Below are positions 1 to 5,007 of a stretch of DNA of 5,033 nt, in pieces; positions within the stretch are counted from its first letter, which is position 1, and each line of letters opens with the position of its first letter. The position numbers were made by a program, and so were the translations under genes. Source of the stretch: Clostridiales bacterium UBA1248 (GTDB lineage Bacteria > Bacillota > Clostridia > Oscillospirales > CAG-272); contig DBWC01000099.1 of the NCBI GenBank assembly GCA_002308615.1, positions 1-5,033 of the forward strand. Direction: 5' to 3'. The notes beneath the pieces are model-generated. The model made no database searches. It saw nothing but the letters and a program-made list of their open reading frames with translations, and was not told the origin of the DNA.

Positions 1-25
1 CTGAGGGAGTTTGTCTTCGCTCTGA

Positions 26-46
26 GACGCCGGACGATCCGGCGTC
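26..46 (-). terminator. GC-rich stem-loop just after the glycoside hydrolase-like gene
   Basis: A perfect inverted repeat has arms GACGCCGGA (26-34) and TCCGGCGTC (38-46) around a 3-base loop. It begins 7 bases beyond the minus-strand stop codon (54-56). Its position fits the end of that transcript. However, the bases after the stem on the minus strand are not a T-run, so a classic intrinsic terminator is not supported. It may stabilise the mRNA 3' end, assist Rho or be a partial terminator. The stem is certain; the function is inferred. Confidence 0.4.
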
Positions 47-53
47 AAAGTCT

Positions 54-1967
54 TTATTCTATAACGACCATCTGATGTATGTAAAGCTCCGGCACGGTGT
101 ATTTTACTTTGCCTTCCTTATATTCAAACGGCAGCCTTATGTTCTGCGGCTGAAGCGTTACGGACGCGGGGCGTTTGTCCGTTTTGACAGTCACGGTCAA
201 ACCGTAAACCGGCACGACGTCCTCTATGACTTCCGTATTCCTGCCGCGTACGGTGGTATGCGCGAAAAGCAGGTGGTTTACGAGCCTGCCGCCCTGCCGC
301 AAAAGCGTTGCGATACCGCGGTCGGGCAGACCCTTGACCGTCAGCGTTCTGTCGCCGCCTAACAGTTTTCCTATCATTAGATCGGCAAGCTCTTTTAAAT
401 GAAGCGAGCCGAGAGTCGCGTAATCTTCAAAAATCCGCCAGCTTATGTATCCGATACTGTCCGATATGACCGCGCCGGGGCGGCGTGAATCGGGGTCTGC
501 GGGGGTATGCCTGTGAGAGCAGAAATGCTTTGCGGTGCGGTTGAAATAGCTGTCAATGCCGTACGCTACGACTTCAAAGCCCTCTTTGGGCTCGAACAGA
601 TACGAATCCGTCGACATATGATATTCCGTCACGCCGTTCGTAAAACCGTCGGGCGATGCGGGTCGCATATAGTCCGGCTTGTTTTCGTTTTTACGTATCA
701 GTTTCAGGCTGTCAAGCCCTAAAAACGCGCCGTTATCGTCAAATCCGGCGCTGCCGGTGGCTAAAATCTTTCCGCCGTTTTGCAGATATTTTTTCAGTTT
801 TTCTTCAAGCTCCGCGTCATAATTCAAGCTGTCCGGCAGTATGACGAGCTTATATCCGCTTATATCGCAATACCTGTCAACAACGTCGAACAGATACTTT
901 TTTTCAAGCAGTACGCGGTTCGCTCCGGTCGGGTAGTCGTCGGCGAGGACCGCTGTATCCGAAACGGCAGCAGCGCCGCGGCAGAACTTCTCTTTCTTTT
1001 CCACCTCCGCGTACGCCGCGCCGATGAGCGCGTACGTTGCCATATCCGGCTTGCCGGACGGGTGGAGCTGATCGCCGACGGAGCATCCCGCGCCGAGCGA
1101 AAGCGAAAGCGAGGTTTCGTATTTCAGAGCGTTCGGATGCTTGAAGCCGCCGAATTCGCCCCAGGTAGTATGGAATTTTCCGGTCATGCCGAGATATTCT
1201 TTGCCTAAACATCTGCAATATGACGCGGTCATCGGGAAATGATCGTAACCCCAGCCGCCCGTCGGCAGACTCTCAAGCTCCAAATGCGTATCACAGTCCG
1301 CGAACTCACGGTCGCCGAGCGGCACGCGTCCGGCGTTGTGAAAGATCGCCGTATCGGGATCGATCTCACTTATAACTTTCTTTACAGCGCGCGTATAATT
1401 GAAATACACTTCTCTGCCGTGTTTGTAAACGTCTTCATCGTTATTCGGATCGTATCCTTTTTCTTTCATCGATTCCATACAGTACGGACAGCGGCAGGAT
1501 CTTATATCGCATATATCGAGAAATATCCCGACCGGGTGATACACTGTCATCACCTCGCGTATCTGTTTCAGCAAAAGATCAAGATACGGCGTGTTGAAGC
1601 ATAAAAGATGGTAACCCGGCAAATCAAACGTTATTACCTGATCGGGCGACTGCCTCACAAGCTGATCCGGGTGGCATACCGCGTATTTTTCATCCAGCCC
1701 CGCAGAGATATATACGGGCGCGCGCACGCTGGCACGTCTGCAGACGTCCAGCTCCGCGCCGAGCAGATCGAAATCAAGTCCCGGATGCGTCTCGTTTACC
1801 CTGGTCGGATGATACGAATATCCGTGGTGGCATTTTGAAAACACCGTTACGGAATCGACGTGACCGGCCTTAAGCGCTTCTTCAAATTCTTCGCGCAAAA
1901 AACGCCCGCCCACGTTTTTTATCGCAGGCGACGTGTGAAAATCAAGATGTACTTGTCTGAATCTCAT
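54..1967 (-). CDS. Putative glycoside hydrolase (GHL6 / beta-galactosidase trimerisation-like), 637 aa
   Basis: This predicted cytoplasmic protein has no signal peptide or membrane segment. Its N-terminus (VHLDFHTS, residues 6-13) and blocks such as CHHGYSYHP (46-54), a VYIS strand (85-88), GIFLDICD (147-154), THLELESLPTGGWGYDHFP (227-245), MTGKFHTTWGEFGGF (261-275) and GDQLHPSG (298-305) are typical of a TIM-barrel family usually labelled hypothetical glycosyl hydrolase 6, beta-galactosidase trimerisation-domain protein or, loosely, alpha-L-fucosidase. Barrel-like blocks span about 1-330. Residues 370-420 (KLVILPDS, then a GGKILATG turn) look like the Rossmann-like trimerisation domain, and the rest is beta-rich. 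D151, E230 and E232 are plausible catalytic acids, but this is inference. A CxCxxC cluster (C158, C160, C163) follows D151. The start is supported by AAGGA about 8 bases before ATG and by a promoter at 2036-2064. Length looks normal and intact. Substrate is unknown. Family membership is recalled, not searched. Confidence 0.85.
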   Translation of the reverse strand: MRFRQVHLDFHTSPAIKNVGGRFLREEFEEALKAGHVDSVTVFSKCHHGYSYHPTRVNETHPGLDFDLLGAELDVCRRASVRAPVYISAGLDEKYAVCHPDQLVRQSPDQVITFDLPGYHLLCFNTPYLDLLLKQIREVMTVYHPVGIFLDICDIRSCRCPYCMESMKEKGYDPNNDEDVYKHGREVYFNYTRAVKKVISEIDPDTAIFHNAGRVPLGDREFADCDTHLELESLPTGGWGYDHFPMTASYCRCLGKEYLGMTGKFHTTWGEFGGFKHPNALKYETSLSLSLGAGCSVGDQLHPSGKPDMATYALIGAAYAEVEKKEKFCRGAAAVSDTAVLADDYPTGANRVLLEKKYLFDVVDRYCDISGYKLVILPDSLNYDAELEEKLKKYLQNGGKILATGSAGFDDNGAFLGLDSLKLIRKNENKPDYMRPASPDGFTNGVTEYHMSTDSYLFEPKEGFEVVAYGIDSYFNRTAKHFCSHRHTPADPDSRRPGAVISDSIGYISWRIFEDYATLGSLHLKELADLMIGKLLGGDRTLTVKGLPDRGIATLLRQGGRLVNHLLFAHTTVRGRNTEVIEDVVPVYGLTVTVKTDKRPASVTLQPQNIRLPFEYKEGKVKYTVPELYIHQMVVIE

Positions 1968-2035
1968 TTTATTATTCCTTTTATTACGGTTTATGCCGCG
2001 CCTCGCGTATCGCTTGTATTATAAAGTCCGATATG

Positions 2036-2064
2036 ATTTTATCACAATATTATTTATTTGTCAA
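2036..2064 (-). promoter_or_regulatory. Sigma-A promoter for the glycoside hydrolase-like gene
   Basis: On the minus strand a perfect -35 box TTGACA (2064-2059) is followed after 17 bases by TAAAAT (2041-2036), one mismatch from the -10 consensus. Transcription would start near 2029, giving a leader of about 60 bases that ends in the AAGGA ribosome binding site before the ATG at 1967. The leader contains a weak CGCG-CCT-CGCG hairpin but no clear attenuator. I found no convincing catabolite-response element. Confidence 0.75.
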
Positions 2065-2128
2065 GTTCAGCATACTATGAAATGACCGCAAGTGAAAAAT
2101 ATCCGCCGCGTTATACGTCAAATCGGCG

Positions 2129-2167
2129 TTTTTATGCACGAATATTGCATATTATACATAATATTGC
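2129..2167. promoter_or_regulatory. Candidate upstream operator cluster (ATGCA inverted repeat and AT palindrome)
   Basis: Two overlapping symmetric elements lie 34-67 bases upstream of the transporter -35 box. One is ATGCA-N7-TGCAT (2134-2150). The other is ATATTAT-AC-ATAATAT (2149-2164), a perfect 16-base palindrome with a 2-base centre. The first half-site sits inside TTTTTATGC (2129-2137), which recurs exactly at 2213-2221 within the promoter. Symmetry and placement suggest binding of a dimeric or hexameric regulator. Its identity is not established, and AT-rich DNA gives such palindromes by chance more easily. Confidence 0.35.
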
Positions 2168-2200
2168 TGAAAATATACACAAAATTCATAAAATTAGCAC

Positions 2201-2229
2201 TTGACAAATGCATTTTTATGCGTTATAAT
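2201..2229 (+). promoter_or_regulatory. Consensus sigma-A promoter of the amino acid ABC transporter operon
   Basis: A perfect -35 box TTGACA (2201-2206) and a perfect -10 box TATAAT (2224-2229) are separated by the optimal 17 bases. The likely start site near 2236 gives a leader of about 58 bases to the ATG at 2294. No other promoter is apparent before the permease or ATPase genes, so it should drive all three. A promoter this close to consensus would be strong unless repressed, which fits the operator-like palindrome in its spacer. Confidence 0.9.
2209..2222. promoter_or_regulatory. Palindrome in promoter spacer, possible repressor operator (ARG-box-like)
   Basis: GCAT-TTTT-ATGC (2210-2221) is a perfect 4-base-arm palindrome lying between the -35 and -10 boxes, where a bound protein would block RNA polymerase. 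The wider TGCATttttATGCg has the layout of an ArgR/AhrC ARG box (TGAAT-WWWW-ATTCA) but departs from it at three arm positions. An arginine-type repressor is therefore only a suggestion. Related ATGCA half-sites occur at 2134, 2146 (reversed) and 2230. Confidence 0.35.
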
Positions 2230-2293
2230 ATGCACATCGAAAATAAATACCGTCCGTCCGATACGGCGGAAATAAAGAAAGGAAATTATTATA

Positions 2294-3067
2294 ATGAAAA
2301 AAACCGTAACTGTTATACTTGCGGCGGCTATGATACTCGCCTGCCTCGCTCTCGCTTCCTGCGGTCAAACGGAAGAAAAAGTTTTAAACGTCTACACAAA
2401 CGCGGGTTTCCCTCCGTATGAGTACCTTGACTCAAACGGCAAGGTCGTAGGCGTTGATATTGACGTTGTAAATTACATCGGCGAAAAACTCGGTTACAAG
2501 GTCATTATCTCGGATATAGACTTTGATGCGATATTGAACGAAGTTTCCAAAGATAAATTCGCCGTCGGCGCCGCCGGCATGAGCAAAAAACCCGACCGTG
2601 ACGAGGTGGCTCTGGCGTCTGACGTTTACGCCACGTCCGTACAGTACATAATCGCTCCTACCGGAACTTTTGAAGGAGAGCAGGTCGCTCTTGCGGACGC
2701 GATCGCATACGTCGCCGCATCCGGCATCAAGTCAATAGGTGTTCAGGCGGGTACGACAGGTGCTTATCTCGTAGACGACGCTGTTAAAGACACGGAAGCA
2801 AAAGCCATTGAGTACAGCAACGCCATAATCGCTTCTCAGGATATAGGCACCACCGTAGCGGCTGTCGTTATAGACAAACTGCCCGCTGAAGCCATAAGCA
2901 AGGACAAGGACAATCTGCAGTGCTGGCCGCTTGACGCGGAGATGGAATCTTACGTTCTGTACTTCAACAAGGATAACGCAGAGCTTGTAAAGCAGGTGAA
3001 CGATATCCTCAAGCAGATGATCAAAGACGGTCTTATTGATCAGTACACCGTAAAGCACAGCAGCTGA
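2294..3067 (+). CDS. Polar amino acid ABC transporter substrate-binding lipoprotein (SBP_bac_3 family)
   Basis: This is the extracytoplasmic receptor of the importer encoded by this and the next two genes. Residues 1-22 form a lipoprotein signal peptide: MKK, a hydrophobic core, then lipobox LASC with C23 as the predicted lipidated residue anchoring it to the outer face of the membrane. The mature part has the type 2 periplasmic-binding fold: NAGFPPYEYLDSNGKVVGVD (36-55), the ligand-contact block AAGMSKKPDR (93-102) with R102 at the position of the Arg that holds the amino acid carboxylate in HisJ-like proteins, GVQAGTT (149-155), and D194 where an Asp usually binds the amino group. These residues support an alpha-amino acid ligand without fixing which one. 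The 257-residue length is normal. AAAGGA about 10 bases upstream supports this ATG, and the lipobox spacing excludes later starts. It is the first gene of the operon, 19 bases before the permease. Confidence 0.93.
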   Translation: MKKTVTVILAAAMILACLALASCGQTEEKVLNVYTNAGFPPYEYLDSNGKVVGVDIDVVNYIGEKLGYKVIISDIDFDAILNEVSKDKFAVGAAGMSKKPDRDEVALASDVYATSVQYIIAPTGTFEGEQVALADAIAYVAASGIKSIGVQAGTTGAYLVDDAVKDTEAKAIEYSNAIIASQDIGTTVAAVVIDKLPAEAISKDKDNLQCWPLDAEMESYVLYFNKDNAELVKQVNDILKQMIKDGLIDQYTVKHSS

Positions 3068-3086
3068 CGGTTATATAACGTAAAAT

Positions 3087-3794
3087 ATGACATTTGCGGA
3101 AAAACTCGCAAAGCTGTGGGATCTCCGGGGCTTGTTTGCAGAAAGCCTCGGATATTCCCTGTTAATAGCCTTCGGCGCCGTCGTCCTCGGATTCATAATA
3201 GGCGTCATACTCGCGGTGATACGCATAGCGCCCAAAAACAATCCCGTGATAAAAGTGCTCGACGGCATAGCCGTGACGTACATCACCGTTATACGCGGTA
3301 CGCCTACGCTCGTACAGCTTCTTATCCTTTACAGCTCCGTTCTCGTTATATTCAAAAGCATGTCCACAAACCTGATCGTCCCGATCATAGCGTTCGGCAT
3401 AAACTCCGGCGCTTATATGGCGGAAATAATACGCTCCGGCATAAGCGCCGTGGATATAGGACAGCTTGAAGCCGGCAGAAGTCTCGGGCTTTCGTGGATA
3501 ACGACAATGCGCAGGATAATAATCCCTCAGGCGATAAAAACGACAGTTCCGACGATCTTCAACGAGATAATCATACTCGTAAAGGAAACGTCCGTCGTAA
3601 GCGTTATCGCTCTGCGCGTCAACTGGGAGCAAAAGTGGGATCTGCTCGGAATGGCGGAAAAACAGGGTCTGGCAACGCCCGCCTGTTATCTTGTTTTCCT
3701 GTTTTTCGCCGCTCTTATGTATCTTGCCGTCGTTATGCTTTTGACGGCGGTGCAGCATCTTATAGAAAGAAGGTTGAAGAAGAATGAGCGGTGA
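3087..3794 (+). CDS. Polar amino acid ABC transporter permease (HisM/GlnP family)
   Basis: This membrane-spanning subunit, 235 residues, probably acts as a homodimer because no second permease gene is present. About five membrane helices are visible: 21-47, 71-89, 95-115, 157-176 and 199-222. The family motif TVIRGTPTLVQLLILY lies at 67-82. The cytoplasmic EAA loop that docks on the ATPase is at 128-148 (EAGRSLGLS, then RRIIIPQA, with G134 and P147 conserved), and VKETSVVSVIAL (165-176) matches the usual KxTSLVSVI segment. The loop before the last helix (178-198, VNWEQKWDLLGMAEKQGL region) is unlike the usual VxDLT...TFxPFE sequence. No good Shine-Dalgarno sequence precedes the ATG. A 10-base palindrome GTTATATAAC (3070-3079) occupies that place, so translation may rely on coupling to the upstream gene 19 bases away. 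The end overlaps the ATPase gene by 11 bases. Confidence 0.93.
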   Translation: MTFAEKLAKLWDLRGLFAESLGYSLLIAFGAVVLGFIIGVILAVIRIAPKNNPVIKVLDGIAVTYITVIRGTPTLVQLLILYSSVLVIFKSMSTNLIVPIIAFGINSGAYMAEIIRSGISAVDIGQLEAGRSLGLSWITTMRRIIIPQAIKTTVPTIFNEIIILVKETSVVSVIALRVNWEQKWDLLGMAEKQGLATPACYLVFLFFAALMYLAVVMLLTAVQHLIERRLKKNER

Positions 3795-4695
3795 CCTTGT
3801 TGAAATTCGCGGACTGTATAAATACTTCGGCAAGCTGCAGGTCTTAAAGGGCGTTTCCTGCGGAATAAAGAAGGGCGAAAAAGTCGTAGTCTTAGGAGCC
3901 TCCGGCTCCGGCAAATCAACTATGCTCCGCTGTATGAACCTGCTTGAAAAGCCGACGTACGGCGAGGTATGGTTCGATAACAACCTGCTTACGCCGGTCG
4001 ATCCGTATCTGCACGAGGATATAATAAAAGCCTCGCGCACGTTCAGAAAACAAAAGGCGGCAGGCGGCGCGGACGACGCGGAAATTATTGCAAAAATAAA
4101 AAAAGAAGACCTGTTGCACGAAAAAAGAGAAGGCGGCGAGTATTCCCGCCTTATGAAAGAGTTTTATAAAGTCCATTATCTGGACGAAAACCTTGCGCGC
4201 GCAAAGATGGGCATGGTTTTTCAGCACTTCAATCTCTTCAACAATCTGACGGTGCTTCAGAATATGACGCTCGCGCCGCTTGAGCTGAAGCTGAAAACAA
4301 AGGAAGAAGCGACGGCGCAGGCTATGGAGCTGCTTGACAAGATCGGACTTACGGATAAAGCGGACGCCTATCCGTCAACGCTGTCGGGCGGACAGAAGCA
4401 AAGGATAGCGATAGTCAGATCGCTGTGTATGGACCCGCAGGTCATGCTCTTCGACGAGCCGACGTCGGCGCTCGATCCGGAGATGGTCGGAGAGGTGCTC
4501 GATCTTATGAAGCGGCTGGCGGACGCCGGTATGACGATGATCGTCGTGACGCACGAGATAGGTTTTGCGCGCGAGGTCGCCGACAGAGTCCTGTTCATGG
4601 CGGACGGCGTTATAGCCGAAAGCGGCACTCCGTCCGAGGTCTTCGATCACCCGCAGACGGAACGCGCACAGCAGTTTTTGAGCAGCGTACTGTGA
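3784..4695 (+). CDS. Polar amino acid ABC transporter ATP-binding protein with ~60-residue insertion (GlnQ/HisP-like)
   Basis: This cytoplasmic ATPase powers the importer. All nucleotide-binding motifs are intact: Walker A GASGSGKST (38-46), Q-loop MVFQHFNLF (144-152, Q147), signature LSGGQKQR (200-207), Walker B VMLFDEPTS (230-238, catalytic E235), D-loop SALD (238-241) and switch H257 in VVTHE. It is 303 residues long, against roughly 240 for GlnQ or HisP. The excess lies between the strand after Walker A and the Q-loop: K44 to Q147 is 103 residues instead of about 45. The extra part (about 72-131) is rich in Lys, Arg, Glu and Asp and probably helical. It stays in frame with codon use like the rest, so it is a real domain insertion and not a frameshift. 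I recall similar longer versions in other gut Clostridia but cannot verify that. GAAGG about 10 bases upstream is the ribosome binding site. The start overlaps the permease end by 11 bases, indicating translational coupling. A terminator follows 41 bases after the stop. Confidence 0.94.
   Translation: MSGDLVEIRGLYKYFGKLQVLKGVSCGIKKGEKVVVLGASGSGKSTMLRCMNLLEKPTYGEVWFDNNLLTPVDPYLHEDIIKASRTFRKQKAAGGADDAEIIAKIKKEDLLHEKREGGEYSRLMKEFYKVHYLDENLARAKMGMVFQHFNLFNNLTVLQNMTLAPLELKLKTKEEATAQAMELLDKIGLTDKADAYPSTLSGGQKQRIAIVRSLCMDPQVMLFDEPTSALDPEMVGEVLDLMKRLADAGMTMIVVTHEIGFAREVADRVLFMADGVIAESGTPSEVFDHPQTERAQQFLSSVL
3997..4176 (+). other. Insertion segment within the ATPase gene (residues ~72-131)
   Basis: This in-frame segment has no counterpart in GlnQ/HisP as I remember their sequences. 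It contains PYLHEDIIKA, KIKKEDLLHEKREG and LMKEFYKVHYLDEN-like stretches with alternating charged and hydrophobic residues, suggesting two or three amphipathic helices. It falls in the beta subdomain next to the Q-loop, the part that contacts the permease. It could therefore affect coupling or bind another protein or a ligand. Boundaries are estimated to within a few residues. Confidence 0.6.
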
Positions 4696-4706
4696 ATGAC
4701 AGCATA

Positions 4707-4732
4707 CTGCTTCGAATCTCTCCTATTTACTT
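4707..4732 (+). repeat. Direct repeat, copy 1 (26 bp exact)
   Basis: The sequence CTGCTTCGAATCTCTC and the ten bases after it (4707-4732) are repeated without mismatch at 5008-5033, an offset of 301 bases. It begins 11 bases after the ATPase stop codon. The match breaks immediately upstream (4706 against 5007). It contains TTCGAAT-CTCTC, the T-loop and 3' T-stem pattern of a tRNA, but the 5' strand of that stem is absent, so it is a fragment and not a tRNA gene. Confidence 0.9.
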
Positions 4733-4792
4733 TTGCGCCATCAAAAAAGCTCCCTTTCGGGAGCTTTTTTGATGGCGGAGAAGGAGAGATTC
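4714..4792. repeat. Nested palindrome with tRNA-Ser-like 3' end
   Basis: Outer arms GAATCTCTCCT (4714-4724) and AGGAGAGATTC (4782-4792) are perfect 11-base inverted repeats enclosing the terminator hairpin 4736-4777. On the minus strand 4792-4773 reads GAATCTCTCCTTCTCCGCCA. This parses as the end of a T-loop, 3' T-stem CTCTC, acceptor strand CTTCTCC, discriminator G and CCA, the 3' end expected of a bacterial serine-type tRNA whose 5' end would be GGAGAAG. No such 5' half exists nearby on either strand. The parse is seen directly; the tRNA-Ser assignment is from memory of consensus sequences. Confidence 0.65.
4736..4777. terminator. Strong bidirectional intrinsic terminator after the transporter operon
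   Basis: A perfect 19-base inverted repeat has arms 4736-4754 and 4759-4777 and loop TTTC (4755-4758). The GC core is GCTCCC/GGGAGC, flanked by A6 on the left and T6 on the right, so it can act as stem plus U-tract for either strand. On the plus strand GGGAGC is followed by TTTTTT. It lies 41 bases after the ATPase stop and is the natural end of the transporter transcript. The stem continues past the U-tract with GATGGCG, an unusual extension. Confidence 0.9.
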
Positions 4793-4846
4793 TTCTTGAT
4801 TTTTGCAAGGCATAAGTGCAGATTTCTCTTTTTTGTGCTTAATCTG

Positions 4847-4858
4847 ACCGCTTGCGGT
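4847..4858. repeat. Small hairpin ACCGC-TT-GCGGT
   Basis: Perfect 5-base arms surround a 2-base centre. It is too tight to fold well without opening one pair. It is listed because it sits within the run of symmetric elements downstream of the operon. Confidence 0.5.
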
Positions 4859-4861
4859 ACC

Positions 4862-4908
4862 CAAAATGATCTGCGCAGTGCTGCCTCACCTTTTGCTTGA
4901 TCATTTTG
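4862..4908. repeat. Long-loop inverted repeat CAAAATGATC / GATCATTTTG
   Basis: Arms of 10 bases (4862-4871 and 4899-4908) match perfectly across a 27-base loop. The arms are AT-rich with a GATC end. No U-tract follows, so it is not a terminator. It probably belongs to the same repetitive element as its neighbours. Confidence 0.75.
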
Positions 4909-4925
4909 ACCGCTACGCTTTCCTC

Positions 4926-4958
4926 GCCTTGCTTTTTCCTCCACCGGAGGCGCAAGGC
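4926..4958. repeat. Nested stem-loop GCCTTGC...CCTCC-ACC-GGAGG...GCAAGGC
   Basis: Outer arms GCCTTGC (4926-4932) and GCAAGGC (4952-4958) enclose inner arms CCTCC (4938-4942) and GGAGG (4946-4950) with a 3-base loop. A TTTTT bulge lies on the left side and a single C on the right. The inner GGAGG resembles a Shine-Dalgarno core, but no start codon or open frame follows sensibly, so it is read as structure. Confidence 0.7.
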
Positions 4959-4977
4959 TCGTCAACAGTCACCGCTA

Positions 4978-5000
4978 AAAACGCTCCCCCGGAGCGTTTT
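4978..5000. terminator. Second terminator-like hairpin AAAACGCTCC-CCC-GGAGCGTTTT
   Basis: Perfect 10-base arms (4978-4987 and 4991-5000) surround a CCC loop, with an A-run before and a T-run after. It could therefore terminate in either direction. The T-run is only four bases, followed by CTTAA, so it is weaker than the one at 4736-4777. It lies 7 bases before the second direct repeat copy and may terminate transcription arriving from the right. Confidence 0.65.
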
Positions 5001-5007
5001 CTTAACG

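Larger units (their letters stand above)
1968..2293. other. Divergent AT-rich intergenic regulatory region
   Basis: These 326 bases separate two divergently transcribed genes. They hold one sigma-A type promoter in each direction, with -35 boxes about 136 bases apart, a roughly 60-base leader on each side, and a cluster of short inverted and direct repeats between and inside the promoters. The centre is strongly AT-rich compared with the flanking genes. I see no riboswitch-like conserved core, no leader peptide with a run of one amino acid, and no tRNA. Reading frames crossing it are not credible genes. Confidence 0.75.

Noticed and set aside
780..1208. 142-residue open frame on the plus strand
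   Set aside because: It is antisense to the conserved glycoside hydrolase-like gene, with no ribosome binding site or family resemblance.
1968..2030. Catabolite-response element or riboswitch in the hydrolase leader
   Set aside because: No match to TGWAANCGNTNWCA and no recognisable conserved aptamer core could be found in the short leader.
2092..2421. 109-residue plus-strand frame crossing the promoter and the start of the binding protein gene
   Set aside because: It would be translated through the -35 and -10 boxes of a perfect promoter and overlaps the signal peptide coding region in another frame.
3162..4040. 292-residue open frame on the minus strand
   Set aside because: It lies wholly antisense to the permease and the start of the ATPase gene, both of which show clear family motifs. 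Its Tyr/Arg-rich protein has no recognisable fold; it is a coding shadow.
3997..4176. ATPase insertion as a frameshift or assembly artefact
   Set aside because: The frame stays open on both sides with similar codon use, the motifs before and after are intact, and the residues form sensible amphipathic stretches.
4707..4792. Complete tRNA gene
   Set aside because: Only T-loop and acceptor 3' segments are present. The 5' acceptor strand, D arm, anticodon arm and 5' T-stem are missing on both strands, and the ATPase gene ends too close to allow them upstream.
4741..4965. 74-residue open frame on the minus strand
   Set aside because: Its last third is the terminator hairpin and it runs through several stem-loops. 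No ribosome binding site or recognisable domain is visible. Low-complexity basic composition suggests a translated repeat.
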